Shown: positions 6,720 through 15,114 of the stretch, in pieces
Layout of the letters: every line of letters begins with the position of its first letter
Numbering within the stretch: the stretch's first letter is position 1
NCBI GenBank assembly: GCA_937903155.1
Contig: CALCZU010000054.1
Coordinates: 1 to 33,274, forward strand
Direction: 5' to 3'
Origin: an uncultured Bdellovibrionales bacterium
GTDB lineage: Bacteria > Bdellovibrionota > FAC87 > UBA2466
DNA: 33,274 bases
Translations under genes and position numbers: made by a program
Notes under the pieces: generated by a model
The model's input: the letters and a program-made list of their open reading frames with translations, nothing else
What the model was told of the DNA's origin: nothing
The model's database searches: none

Positions 6720-7540
6720 TTGAGAAGCGATCGATAATAACTCGAATTTCGGGCGAGGATTTCCAGGTAGGGTCGGATGTCTTCCACTTTTTCTTTGGGA
6801 AGAGCCTTCAATGGATAGATATGTTTTTCAGGAACGTATCTAAACGTAAAATTCACCCGACGCACTTCGAAATTTTCGACCTGAATTTTGAATTGATATC
6901 CTTGAATCGTGTCCACTCTTTGGACTCTGTGAAAAAGTTCGTCTTTCCATCTTCTGCCCGCAAACATTTGCAGAGATCCATCGGTCAGCCATTGCTGTTC
7001 GACCACCTTCGCTTTGTGATCTCGGCTCGAGCTCGAAACAAATTGAAAGATTGCTCTCTCACCCAGCGATAAAGACGCAACAGGTCCCGGTTCGAAATCC
7101 TTGTGCTCGCCGACTCTCGCCGTATCTTCCTTTTTTCCATCGTTTAATTGCGAGCCATACATATTGACGAGACAGGTGTTCAATTTCCACCCGGCGGGGA
7201 TAAAATCCCGTGGAAAGGATTGGACCGCGAGATTTTCCATCTTTTTGACGACTCTTTGCAAAACTGCGGGATAAGGTTCTGCCTTTACGCAACGAAACTC
7301 TGTGCCTTTCGGAGGATGATAGTAATTTAAGCAGGCGAATTGCCAGTTGCCGAGCCAATACACCGGACGCAAAAGCCATCTCTGACTTTCTCCGGGAGGC
7401 GGCGGGTTGTGTTTCGAATAGCGCTGTTCCCAAATTGGATGAAGCGTTTCGAGCCACTGCACAATTTCTGTCCGCTCTTCGAGCGTCAAAAAAAGAGGGT
7501 CAAAATACAACCCCGGCGGTAATTTAAAAGCGGTCTTCAT
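6713..7540 (-). CDS. AlkB-like 2-oxoglutarate/Fe(II) dioxygenase
   Basis: 275 residues. The jelly-roll core shows NTCLVNMYGS at about 121-130, then the HxD iron ligands His146 and Asp148 in GEHKDFEPG, the distal His204 in ELFHRVQRV, and 2-oxoglutarate-binding arginines in RRVNFTFR (227-234). This arrangement is that of AlkB-type oxygenases, which demethylate nucleic acid bases and in some branches proteins or lipids. AlkB of E. coli is 216 residues; the extra length here is at the N-terminus and in a 25-residue C-terminal tail. Which AlkB branch it belongs to cannot be told by eye, so the substrate is open. No ribosome site is visible before the ATG, and it has no partner gene on its strand. 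Confidence 0.8.
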   Translation of the reverse strand: MKTAFKLPPGLYFDPLFLTLEERTEIVQWLETLHPIWEQRYSKHNPPPPGESQRWLLRPVYWLGNWQFACLNYYHPPKGTEFRCVKAEPYPAVLQRVVKKMENLAVQSFPRDFIPAGWKLNTCLVNMYGSQLNDGKKEDTARVGEHKDFEPGPVASLSLGERAIFQFVSSSSRDHKAKVVEQQWLTDGSLQMFAGRRWKDELFHRVQRVDTIQGYQFKIQVENFEVRRVNFTFRYVPEKHIYPLKALPKEKVEDIRPYLEILARNSSYYRSLLNQ

Positions 7541-7607
7541 AGTTATACAGAAAGGGATTGACTCATAACGATTTTTAACGGATTGACAAGCGAAAGAAGA
7601 GGAATTT

Positions 7608-8501
7608 TTGGCAAATCAACTTTATCGATTTTTTTCGGAAGACTTAATGGTGAGAGTTTCAGTTGCAATCACGACCGATATCGTAAAAGAAATGGTCGAG
7701 ATCCAAGACCCTTACCCACTCGCGACTTTAGGATTGGGGCGGCTGATCACCGGAACCTATCTTTTGGCAGCTCAATTAAAAGAAGGTTTTTATATCAGCG
7801 TGCGCTTTCAAGGGGATGGCCCCTTGGGCGAACTCTATGCCGAATGTCATCCGAATGGAAAAGGACGTGCTTACTGTCAAAATCCAGAAGCCGATCTCCC
7901 GTTAAAAAACGGCCAGCTCGATTTAGCGGGCGCCATTGGTCCCGGAAAAATTGTTGTTTCCCGCGGACAGCCTTATCAAAAGCAGCCCCACACGAGTATT
8001 GTGCCGATTACGACGGGCGAAATCGCAAGTGATTTGACCCACTATCTGCGCCAATCAAATCAGACGCTTTCGGTCATTGCACTTTCGACTTCACTGTCAC
8101 CGGAAGAACGAGTGACCCACGCGGGTGGAGTCCTCGTCGAGCTGATGCCAGAAACCCCAGAAGCCGTGATTCAAACGATTGAGAAAAAAGTAGAAGAGGC
8201 CGTTCCGCTTTCGACCTTACTCAGCCAAGGAATTTCGCCCGAAGAAATTGCAAAAAAATACTCCCATTCTTCGCGATTAATTTCGAAGGAAGAGCCTCTT
8301 AATTTAAATTTTTTCTGCCCCTGTACCCTCGAAAGAGTACACCGCACCTTGTTAATGTTAGGCCGCGCCTCGCTTTCAGAAATGATTCTGAAAGGCGAAC
8401 CGGTAAATGTAACTTGCGAATTTTGCGGAAGAAAATACACGGTCGATGTGGAATCGTTAAGGGATTTAGGTCTCGAGCTTCCCGATAAAACTGAAACTTA
8501 A
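7608..8501 (+). CDS. hslO: Redox-regulated chaperone Hsp33
   Basis: 297 residues, normal for Hsp33. This cytoplasmic holdase is switched on when its zinc-bound cysteines are oxidised. The redox centre near the C-terminus is intact: Cys237-x-Cys239 (FFCPCTLERV) and Cys270-xx-Cys273 (TCEFCGRKY). The N-terminal domain has the expected YFISVRFQGDGPLG-like block (FYISVRFQGDGPLGELYAEC) at 61-80. Start is TTG at 7608, preceded by GAGGA four bases upstream; no upstream ATG fits. It begins a plus-strand series with pckA 88 bases downstream. Confidence 0.95.
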   Translation: MANQLYRFFSEDLMVRVSVAITTDIVKEMVEIQDPYPLATLGLGRLITGTYLLAAQLKEGFYISVRFQGDGPLGELYAECHPNGKGRAYCQNPEADLPLKNGQLDLAGAIGPGKIVVSRGQPYQKQPHTSIVPITTGEIASDLTHYLRQSNQTLSVIALSTSLSPEERVTHAGGVLVELMPETPEAVIQTIEKKVEEAVPLSTLLSQGISPEEIAKKYSHSSRLISKEEPLNLNFFCPCTLERVHRTLLMLGRASLSEMILKGEPVNVTCEFCGRKYTVDVESLRDLGLELPDKTET

Positions 8502-8589
8502 ATAAGTCGCTTTCGGATTCGTCAATTTGTGGACGAGCCTCAAACTTCCTGTTAAAACTTCAGATCTATTTTTTGAAAGATGAGGAACG

Positions 8590-10173
8590 ATGTCCCAACC
8601 TTTTAGTCTGACTAAGGAACGTATTACCGCTGAAAATGTTTTAAGAAATATTTCGCCCGCAAAACTCTACGAACAAGCGTTGAGATTTGAAAAAGGGTCT
8701 GCGATTTCAAGTGCCGGAGCACTTGTTGTTTCCTCCGGAGCAAAAACCGGTAGAAGTCCTAAAGACAAACGCGTCATCGACGAAAACAGCACCAACAAAG
8801 ATATTTGGTGGGGCGATGTCAATATCAAGTTGGATTCTCATATTTTTAAAATCAACCGCGAGCGAGCGATTGATTATTTGAACACTTGCGATCCGGTGTA
8901 TGTCGTCGATGGATTTGCAGGCTGGGACCCGGATTATCGTTTAAAAGTCCGAGTGATTTGTTCTCGCGCATACCACGCGCTTTTTATGCACAATATGCTC
9001 ATTCGTCCGACGAAAGAGGAGCTTGCAAACTTCGGGGAACCGGATTTTACCATCTACAACTCTGGCCGATTCCCGGTAAATCGCTACACTTCGGGAATGA
9101 ATTCCACGACGAGTGTTGAAGTGAGCTTCGAAGAAAAACAACTTGTGATTTTAGGAACGGAATACGCCGGAGAAATGAAAAAAGGCGTCTTTACCGTCAT
9201 GAATTACCTCATGCCAAAACAAGGCGTGCTCTCCATGCATTGCTCGGCCAATGTCGGAAAAGAAAATGATTTGAGTCTTTTCTTCGGCCTTTCTGGCACG
9301 GGCAAAACAACTTTATCGGCCGATCCGAATCGCGGACTCATTGGCGACGATGAACATTGCTGGAGCGACTCAGGCATTTTTAATATCGAAGGCGGTTGTT
9401 ACGCAAAATGTATCGACCTTTCCGCCGAAAAAGAGCCCGAAATCTTTGATGCCATCCGATTCGGAACCGTGCTCGAGAATGTTGAGTACAATGAAGAATC
9501 CCGAGTCGTCGATTACACGAGCAAAAAATTCACTGAGAACACGCGAGCGTCGTATCCCATCGAGTACATTCCAAATGCGAAAATTCCATGCGTCGGACCG
9601 AATCCCAAGAATATTATTTTCTTAACGGCGGATGCGTTTGGAGTGCTTCCTCCGGTGAGTCGTTTGACCCCTGATCAAGCGATGTATCATTTCATCAGCG
9701 GCTACACGGCAAAAGTTGCAGGCACTGAAATGGGAGTGAACGAACCTCAAGCGACTTTCTCGGCTTGTTTCGGAGCGGCGTTTATGGTCTGGCATCCGAG
9801 CAAATACGCAGAACTTCTGGCGGATAAAATCCAAAAGAACGGTTCAAAAGTTTGGCTCGTCAATACGGGCTGGTTTGGTGGAAGCCACGGAGTGGGTCAA
9901 CGTTTCCCGCTCAAACACACGCGCTCCATTATCGATGCGATTCATTCCGGAGCGCTTTTGGATGTGAAAACAGAGACCGATCCACATTTTGGTTTTGAAG
10001 TTCCGCGTGAGTGCCCGAATGTTCCTGCAAATCTTTTAATTCCCAAAAACACTTGGAAAGATGCAGGCGAGTACGAACAAAAAGCAAAACACGTCGCAGG
10101 TTTGTTTAAACAAAACTTTAAAAAATTCGAAGCAGGATGTTCAGACAGAATTCGAAACGCGGGACCTAAATAG
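8590..10173 (+). CDS. pckA: Phosphoenolpyruvate carboxykinase (ATP)
   Basis: 527 residues, full length. Converts oxaloacetate plus ATP to PEP, CO2 and ADP, the entry step of gluconeogenesis. Seen: SGAKTGRSPKDKR at 49-61 (substrate site), the MHCSANVG block at 216-223, the kinase P-loop GLSGTGKTTLS at 233-243, and the metal-binding IGDDEHCW at 251-258. GAGGAACG directly upstream of the ATG is a good ribosome site. The 88-base gap before it holds no terminator. A weak -35/-10 pair can be drawn near 8527-8555, but I would not rely on it. The antiporter gene begins seven bases after its stop. Confidence 0.97.
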   Translation: MSQPFSLTKERITAENVLRNISPAKLYEQALRFEKGSAISSAGALVVSSGAKTGRSPKDKRVIDENSTNKDIWWGDVNIKLDSHIFKINRERAIDYLNTCDPVYVVDGFAGWDPDYRLKVRVICSRAYHALFMHNMLIRPTKEELANFGEPDFTIYNSGRFPVNRYTSGMNSTTSVEVSFEEKQLVILGTEYAGEMKKGVFTVMNYLMPKQGVLSMHCSANVGKENDLSLFFGLSGTGKTTLSADPNRGLIGDDEHCWSDSGIFNIEGGCYAKCIDLSAEKEPEIFDAIRFGTVLENVEYNEESRVVDYTSKKFTENTRASYPIEYIPNAKIPCVGPNPKNIIFLTADAFGVLPPVSRLTPDQAMYHFISGYTAKVAGTEMGVNEPQATFSACFGAAFMVWHPSKYAELLADKIQKNGSKVWLVNTGWFGGSHGVGQRFPLKHTRSIIDAIHSGALLDVKTETDPHFGFEVPRECPNVPANLLIPKNTWKDAGEYEQKAKHVAGLFKQNFKKFEAGCSDRIRNAGPK

Positions 10174-10180
10174 CGTTTAA

Positions 10181-11455
10181 ATGAATCTTCTCGCCCCACA
10201 CACCGAACGTATTTCAACGATCATCTTTGCGATCGCTGTTTTGCATACTTTTTTGGTGAAAGAAGTGAGGCATCTCGCACGAAAATTTCCTCCTGGAAGT
10301 TTTTTGGAGGTCTTTTTCCATTTGCTGGGTGAAGTCGAGCTTGTGTTTGGAATTTGGGCGATCGTTTTTCTCACTTACATGGGTTTAGTACAAGGTTGGG
10401 AAGTTCCGGGGATTTATCTAGACTCTTTGAGTTTTACAGAACCCCTGTTTGTTTTTGCGATTATTGTCGTTAGTGCTTCGAGACCTATCTTGGATTTGGT
10501 TTCAAAGCTGCTTCAAACGATGGCTTCGTGGATTCCACTCAATCGAGAAGTCAGTCGTTACTTTATTACTCTGACCTTAGGCGCGCTTCTGGGAAGCTTT
10601 ATCACCGAACCTGCGGCAATGACGGTTTCAGCCATGCTTTTAAAAACTTCTATCTTTGATAAGCATCCGTCGAAGAAGCTTGCCTATCTGACTCTGGGAA
10701 CCTTGTTTGTGAATATTTCCATCGGAGGGGTTTTGACGTCTTTTGCAGCGCCGCCTGTTTTAATGGTTGCCTCCGCGTGGGGATGGGATAGTGCGTACAT
10801 GATGCGACACTTTGGAATGCAGGCGACCACCGCCGTCTTTTTAAATGCACTCCTCGTGACTTTTATTTGCCGCAAAGAAATCGCAAGCTTCTCGCATTCG
10901 ACAGCGATTAAAAAATCAAATGAACCTTTTTGGCTGACGGGGTTTCATCTCTTGTCGCTTATCGGAATTGTTCTCACCAGTCACACTCCGATTCTATTTT
11001 TGGCGATTTTCTTACTTTTTATTGGTGTGACGTTGGTCACGAAACGCTTTCAGTCTCCTTTGAAAATCAAAGAGGGACTTTTGGTTGGACTTTTTTTAGG
11101 AGGACTCGTTGTCCTCGGAAAAACTCAGTCTTGGTGGCTTGAATCGCTGCTGGGAGGACTTTCTCCATTTGCCCTTTTTGCCGGTGCGACTGGTCTCACC
11201 GCATTTATCGACAATGCGATGATCACCTACTTAGGAGCTCAGGTTCCGAACCTTTCCACGGCGGTTCAACATGCACTCGTCGCAGGAGCGGTGACCGGTG
11301 GAGGGCTTACGGTGATAGCCAATGCTCCTAATCCGGCAGGATTCTCTATTTTGCAAAACAGCTTCGGTAAAGATGGGATCAATCCTTTGAAACTCTTTTT
11401 GAATGCGTTACCCATGACTTTAATTGCATTCATTCTATTTTGGTGCTTCCCATGA
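10181..11455 (+). CDS. Putative Na+/H+ antiporter-like inner-membrane protein
   Basis: 424 residues with about ten to eleven hydrophobic helices. Conserved-looking polar patches within helices are GSFITEPAAMTVSAML (about 146-161), FVNISIGGVLTSFAAPP and FIDNAMITYLGAQVP, then GGLTVIANAPNPAGFSIL near the C-terminus. These repeated half-motifs with Asn/Pro-rich re-entrant segments resemble the ion transporter superfamily, and the whole matches what is generally annotated as putative Na+/H+ antiporter (PF07399-like). Ion specificity is not shown by the sequence. It is seven bases from pckA and its stop overlaps the Maf start (ATGA), so the three are probably one transcript. No clear ribosome site is seen before the ATG, which suggests coupling to pckA. 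Confidence 0.75.
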   Translation: MNLLAPHTERISTIIFAIAVLHTFLVKEVRHLARKFPPGSFLEVFFHLLGEVELVFGIWAIVFLTYMGLVQGWEVPGIYLDSLSFTEPLFVFAIIVVSASRPILDLVSKLLQTMASWIPLNREVSRYFITLTLGALLGSFITEPAAMTVSAMLLKTSIFDKHPSKKLAYLTLGTLFVNISIGGVLTSFAAPPVLMVASAWGWDSAYMMRHFGMQATTAVFLNALLVTFICRKEIASFSHSTAIKKSNEPFWLTGFHLLSLIGIVLTSHTPILFLAIFLLFIGVTLVTKRFQSPLKIKEGLLVGLFLGGLVVLGKTQSWWLESLLGGLSPFALFAGATGLTAFIDNAMITYLGAQVPNLSTAVQHALVAGAVTGGGLTVIANAPNPAGFSILQNSFGKDGINPLKLFLNALPMTLIAFILFWCFP

Positions 11456-12030
11456 AAAAAATCGTTTTAGCCAGCTCGTCAAAGTATCGAAAAGTTTTAC
11501 TCCATCGAATCTTAAAAGAATTCGAAACCGTCTCACCCGATATCGATGAAAAGAGTTTTCATTCTCTCGGGCTTTCCCCTCGGGAACTTGCCGAAAGACT
11601 TGCACTTGAAAAGGCATTGGCAGTTCAAAAAAAACACTCGGATCAAACGATTATTGCATCCGATCAGCTAGTACATTTTGAGAACCAGGTTTTTGGAAAA
11701 CCTGAGACTAAAGAACACGCCATCGGACAGTTGGAACTTTTTTCAGGTAAATCTCACGAGCTCATTACTTCTGTCTGCGTTTTAAACCACGCCGAGTGCT
11801 TACTTGAAACCAATATCACTCAGCTCACGATGAAAAAGCTCACGCACGAACGGATTCAGAAATATATCGATGAAGATCTTCCCTTAGACTGCGCGGGCAG
11901 CTATAAAATCGAAAAACTGGGAATTTCACTTTTTGAAAATATTCAAACCAATGATCCCACGGCGATTGAAGGCTTACCGCTGACAATTGTGGTGAAGTTA
12001 TTAGAACAACTGGATTTCCAAATTCCCTAA
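11452..12030 (+). CDS. Maf-family nucleotide pyrophosphatase, YceF-like
   Basis: 192 residues from the ATG at 11452, which overlaps the antiporter stop as ATGA; an in-frame ATG at 11440 would lie inside the antiporter gene. The family hydrolyses modified or non-canonical NTPs. Seen: the phosphate-binding LASSSKYRK at 6-14, the SPDIDE block, the catalytic region IIASDQLV with Asp71, the CAGSYKIE block, and the C-terminal DPTAIEGLPL. The SDQ form (instead of ADT) and the EGLPL ending are those of the YceF branch, which cleaves 7-methyl-GTP, rather than the dTTP/UTP branch. The assignment to the branch is from motifs only. Confidence 0.85.
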   Translation: MKKIVLASSSKYRKVLLHRILKEFETVSPDIDEKSFHSLGLSPRELAERLALEKALAVQKKHSDQTIIASDQLVHFENQVFGKPETKEHAIGQLELFSGKSHELITSVCVLNHAECLLETNITQLTMKKLTHERIQKYIDEDLPLDCAGSYKIEKLGISLFENIQTNDPTAIEGLPLTIVVKLLEQLDFQIP

Positions 12031-12047
12031 ATCAAACGGAGAGTCGT

Positions 12048-12311
12048 ATGGCCTTAAAAGAAGACTTCGAAACCGCTACCCAGCAAGTAAAAACCCTAAC
12101 GAAAAAACCTTCAAACGATGAGCTTCTGCAAATGTATTCGTTATACAAACAAGCGACCGAAGGTGATGTCCAAGGGAAACGTCCCGGAATGCTCGATCTG
12201 AAAGGACGCGCAAAGTTTGATGCTTGGACTGCGGTCAAAGGGAAAAGCTCTGACGCTTGTATGAAAGAATACATCAGCGTTGTCGCCGGGCTTTTAGTCA
12301 AAAATAAATAA
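12048..12311 (+). CDS. Acyl-CoA-binding protein (ACBP)
   Basis: 87 residues, the full single-domain ACBP fold of four helices. Key residues are in place: YSLYKQATEGD at about 30-40 (the YxxYKQAT motif that holds the CoA part), then KGRAKFDAWTAVKG at about 52-65. It binds long-chain acyl-CoA esters in the cytoplasm as a carrier and buffer. A GGAGAG site precedes the ATG. ACBP is near universal in eukaryotes and scattered in bacteria. Its position 17 bases after the Maf gene and five before the GST-like gene suggests one transcript. Confidence 0.93.
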   Translation: MALKEDFETATQQVKTLTKKPSNDELLQMYSLYKQATEGDVQGKRPGMLDLKGRAKFDAWTAVKGKSSDACMKEYISVVAGLLVKNK

Positions 12312-12316
12312 GCCCA

Positions 12317-12928
12317 ATGGGTATGAGCGATAAACTTACTCTTCACTCTTATCTCAGGTGTCCGTTCGCGATGCGCGTCCGAATGACTTTACACGAGAAA
12401 AATCTTGAATTCGAAGTCATCGAAGAGGATTTGAAGAATTTTTCGGAGGCCCTCCGGAAGTTGCACCCCCAAGCGAAAGTTCCGCTCCTCGTTCACGGTT
12501 CAAAGGTCATTTATGAGTCATCGGTGATCACTGAGTACTTAGACGAAGCTTTTCCAACACCTCCACTGATGCCGACTGACCCCGGATTAAGAGCCGAAAC
12601 GAGATTATGGACTTTCTGGTGCAATCAGATTTTCAAACCCGATGTTGACCGTTTGAAATATGGCAAAAGCCGTTTCCCTGAAACGGAGTGCGTTGGGATC
12701 GATGAAAAAGTTTTTACGCATCTTCAAAAACTAGAGGAGAGACTTCAGAAAAGCGAATGGCTCGTAGGTCACCACCTCACGCTCGCAGATATTCATGTTT
12801 TTCCCTTTTATCGGCAGCTGTCGAAAGTGACGCCGACTCCAGTTTTTTTAGCTCAGCTTCCCGCAAGTACGAAATGGCTCGAAAAAATGACACAACGAGA
12901 GTCTTTTCATAAAACAATGAAACCGTAA
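12317..12928 (+). CDS. Glutathione S-transferase family protein
   Basis: 203 residues with two domains. An N-terminal thioredoxin-like GST domain (about 5-80) has RCPFAMRVRMTLHEKNLEFE, the cis-Pro VPLL and the ESSVITEYLDE glutathione-binding block. An all-helical C-terminal domain (about 90-200) has WLVGHHLTLADIHVFP, the N-capping motif of the family. The Cys in LRCPFAMR places it near omega-, SspA- or zeta-like branches, where this Cys can form mixed disulfides with glutathione. Either a detoxification/thiol-transfer enzyme or a stringent-starvation-like protein is possible; sequence alone does not decide. The ATG at 12317 is used; an in-frame ATG two codons on is the other choice. No strong ribosome site is seen. 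Confidence 0.85.
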   Translation: MGMSDKLTLHSYLRCPFAMRVRMTLHEKNLEFEVIEEDLKNFSEALRKLHPQAKVPLLVHGSKVIYESSVITEYLDEAFPTPPLMPTDPGLRAETRLWTFWCNQIFKPDVDRLKYGKSRFPETECVGIDEKVFTHLQKLEERLQKSEWLVGHHLTLADIHVFPFYRQLSKVTPTPVFLAQLPASTKWLEKMTQRESFHKTMKP

Positions 12929-12932
12929 TTCA

Positions 12933-13139
12933 CTATTTGATAACGATATCAGGAGCGACGAAGACATTGTAGTAATTGGAAAGATTGCACTTCACTTGCC
13001 CAATCGAAACATATTCACCCCAACAAAATTCGACCTTTTCCCTCTGATAACAGGGTCCATTCTCAAATTCTAGATGTATTTTTTCAATCTGAGCAGATTT
13101 TGAGCGGATTTTTATTTTTTCAGGATTGATTGGGCACAG
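12933..13139 (-). CDS. Start-less small coding frame (68 residues), possible CTG start or gene remnant
   Basis: A stop-free minus-strand frame from the TGA at 13155-13157 to the TAG at 12933 reads as protein. It has alternating hydrophobic/charged strands (KIKIRSKSAQIEKIHLEFE), a CWGEYVSIGQVKCN segment and a YYNVFVAPDIVIK end, with several Cys. It holds no ATG, GTG or TTG before its body. The only candidate initiator is CTG at 13139, which has AAGGA eight bases upstream. The frame overlaps the last 18 bases of the glutamate-synthase-domain gene and fills what would otherwise be an empty 191-base gap. It is A/T-richer than its neighbours. Either a CTG-initiated small protein, or the surviving 3' end of a decayed gene. 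No family recognised. Confidence 0.4.
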   Translation of the reverse strand: MCPINPEKIKIRSKSAQIEKIHLEFENGPCYQREKVEFCWGEYVSIGQVKCNLSNYYNVFVAPDIVIK

Positions 13140-14709
13140 GCGCCGTATCCTTAATCACGGGGGCTTCGGCGGGTTTTCCCAGGTGACGCGGCCTTTGCAT
13201 CAACTCTGTAATTTCCTCGATATCTTTATCCGAAGGAACGCTCCAATCCTGCTCGTAATTAAACAGTTCGCAAATTGATTTTCCCTGAAAGCGATCATTG
13301 ATGATTTCAATAGAGTGACTCGAAACCAGAGAGGGATGGGGAACTCCACACGCACGGCTCAGTCTTAAAATTTCTTTTCGAAGAACCGTGACGTAATTTG
13401 CGAGCCGCGCCGATTTGAGTTCAGGGTCCAGTCCCCGCATCAGCCACTTGGATTGAGTCGCCACTCCCGTAGGACAACGATTGGTTTCGCATTTCTGCGC
13501 TTGGATACAGCCAATCGACAGCATCGCTTCGCGCGCGATATTGATCATGTCGCATCCTAAAGCGAATGCAAAAAGAGAAGCTTCTGGAAAACCCAGTTTA
13601 CCGGATCCGATAAAAACAATCTTTTGATGAAGATCGTTCTCCGCCATGATTTTATAAACTCGACTGACGCCCATTTTAAAAGGAAGTGCCACGTGATCGG
13701 TAAAAACCAAGGGTGCCGCTCCAGTTCCACCCTCACCTCCATCCACCGTGATAAAGTCCACCATCTTGCCCGTTTCACGCATCCTCTTTGCGAGTTCTTC
13801 CCAAAAAGCCATGTGACCGACAGCGGATTTAATTCCCACCGGTAAACCTGAAATGTCTGACAAGTTCTCAACAAAATCGAGAAGCTCGTCTACCGATTTA
13901 AAAGCCGAATGACTTGCAGGACTGATACAATCTTTTCCCATCGGGACTAAACGGATTCTTGAAATTTCCTCAGTGACTTTTGCAGCAGGAAGAACTCCTC
14001 CTAATCCGGGTTTTGCCCCTTGGCTCAGTTTAATTTCGATCGCACGAATCGGAAACGTTTCGAGTTTCGCTTTGAACTTTTCGACATTGAAAGTTCCGTC
14101 TTCATTGCGACAACCAAAGTATCCGGTGCCTATCTGCCAGACCATCTCACCGCCTTGTCGATGATAATCGGCAAGTCCCCCTTCACCTGAGTTCTGCAGA
14201 CAGTTGGCGAGTTTGCAGCCTTTATTCAACGCCTCAACCGCACGGGGACTTAACGAACCAAAACTCATCGCCGAAATATTCACGATCGATTTAGGTCGAA
14301 ATGCGTGGCGCCTTTTGCGATAACCTCCAAGGATTTTCGCACAAGGAATCTGATAGGTGGGATCATAACTGGGTTCGGTGGGAAGCGCTTCGTTGAGAGG
14401 AAAAGCAGATTGTTTAATAATAATGTAATTGGGAGAATCTTCGAGCTCTTCGTCGGTTCCAAATCCGAAGTAGTCGTCTTCTTTTTTCGAAGAAGCGTAA
14501 ATCCAACGTCTTTGATCTCTGTCAAAGGGCCTCTCTTCACGATTATTCGCAACAATGTATTGTCTTAACTCGGGACCTAAAGCCTCTAAAAAATATCTGA
14601 AGTGTCCGAGAACCGGAAAATTTCTTAAGATGGCGTGTTTCCGCTGCATCAGATCGTACAGCGCAATTGAAATGAGAACTAAACAGGCAACCGCAAGCAC
14701 ATAGAGCAT
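13120..14709 (-). CDS. Membrane-anchored FMN-binding glutamate-synthase-domain protein
   Basis: 529 residues. One hydrophobic helix at the N-terminus (about 1-19) is followed by the FMN-binding barrel of glutamate synthase: NISAMSFGSLSPRAVEAL at about 144-161, SGEGGL at 174-179, SQGAKPGLGG at 229-238, VDGGEGGTGAAP at 322-333. A Cys cluster, Cys401/407/412 (IGCIQAQKCETNRCPTG), matches the 3Fe-4S site. The glutaminase domain of GltB is missing, as in the archaeal-type and stand-alone family. Whether it makes glutamate from free ammonia or does another FMN/Fe-S redox reaction is unknown. AAGGG abuts the ATG but is nine bases from an in-frame GTG at 14700, so the GTG may be the real start (three residues shorter). 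Confidence 0.88.
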   Translation of the reverse strand: MLYVLAVACLVLISIALYDLMQRKHAILRNFPVLGHFRYFLEALGPELRQYIVANNREERPFDRDQRRWIYASSKKEDDYFGFGTDEELEDSPNYIIIKQSAFPLNEALPTEPSYDPTYQIPCAKILGGYRKRRHAFRPKSIVNISAMSFGSLSPRAVEALNKGCKLANCLQNSGEGGLADYHRQGGEMVWQIGTGYFGCRNEDGTFNVEKFKAKLETFPIRAIEIKLSQGAKPGLGGVLPAAKVTEEISRIRLVPMGKDCISPASHSAFKSVDELLDFVENLSDISGLPVGIKSAVGHMAFWEELAKRMRETGKMVDFITVDGGEGGTGAAPLVFTDHVALPFKMGVSRVYKIMAENDLHQKIVFIGSGKLGFPEASLFAFALGCDMINIAREAMLSIGCIQAQKCETNRCPTGVATQSKWLMRGLDPELKSARLANYVTVLRKEILRLSRACGVPHPSLVSSHSIEIINDRFQGKSICELFNYEQDWSVPSDKDIEEITELMQRPRHLGKPAEAPVIKDTAPVPNQS

Positions 14710-14769
14710 CCCTTGGAGTTATCACGGGAGGTGCAGGTTTAAAACTCTCTTCGTAGCAGACTCAACGGA

Positions 14770-15042
14770 CTACTTAGCCGCTTTGTCTTTTTTCGCCCAA
14801 AAGGCTTCGTACTCTTTTTCGCCTTTTTCAAACCAGTCTTTGGGAATTCCGTTCTCCGCGAGCTCATTTTGCATTTTCTTTTCGCAATTGGTTTTTGTCT
14901 CGCCGAGCTTTAAGCAGGAGGCTTGGTTTTTGTGAACCTCGGCTAAAATTTCGTGAAGTTTGATCCGAGCGGGGAGCGGATCGACAACCGTTTGGGTGGC
15001 TCCCCAAGCAAAGAGGGGAAATAAAATCAAAAACGCTTTCAT
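14770..15042 (-). CDS. Small periplasmic protein, unknown
   Basis: 90 residues. The first 15 (MKAFLILFPLFAWGA) form a short signal peptide. The mature part is helical and charged, with two Cys ten residues apart (Cys43 and Cys53, in SCLKLGETKTNCEKK), likely joined by a disulfide, and a C-terminus rich in Lys, Glu and aromatic residues (WFEKGEKEYEAFWAKKDKAAK in part). AAGGAG lies seven bases upstream of the ATG. It sits between the outer-membrane protein gene (72 bases upstream) and the glutamate-synthase-domain gene (60 bases downstream) on the same strand. I recognise no family. Confidence 0.75.
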   Translation of the reverse strand: MKAFLILFPLFAWGATQTVVDPLPARIKLHEILAEVHKNQASCLKLGETKTNCEKKMQNELAENGIPKDWFEKGEKEYEAFWAKKDKAAK

Positions 15043-15114
15043 GGACCGTCTCCTTTTAGAATCAAAAGAACCTAAACGATTAAAGCAAATCTTAAGGAAT
15101 ACGACAAGCCAGGG

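Noticed and set aside
8527..8555. Sigma-70 promoter before pckA
   Set aside because: TTGTGG and TGTTAA at 17 bases are too far from consensus to list as a feature.
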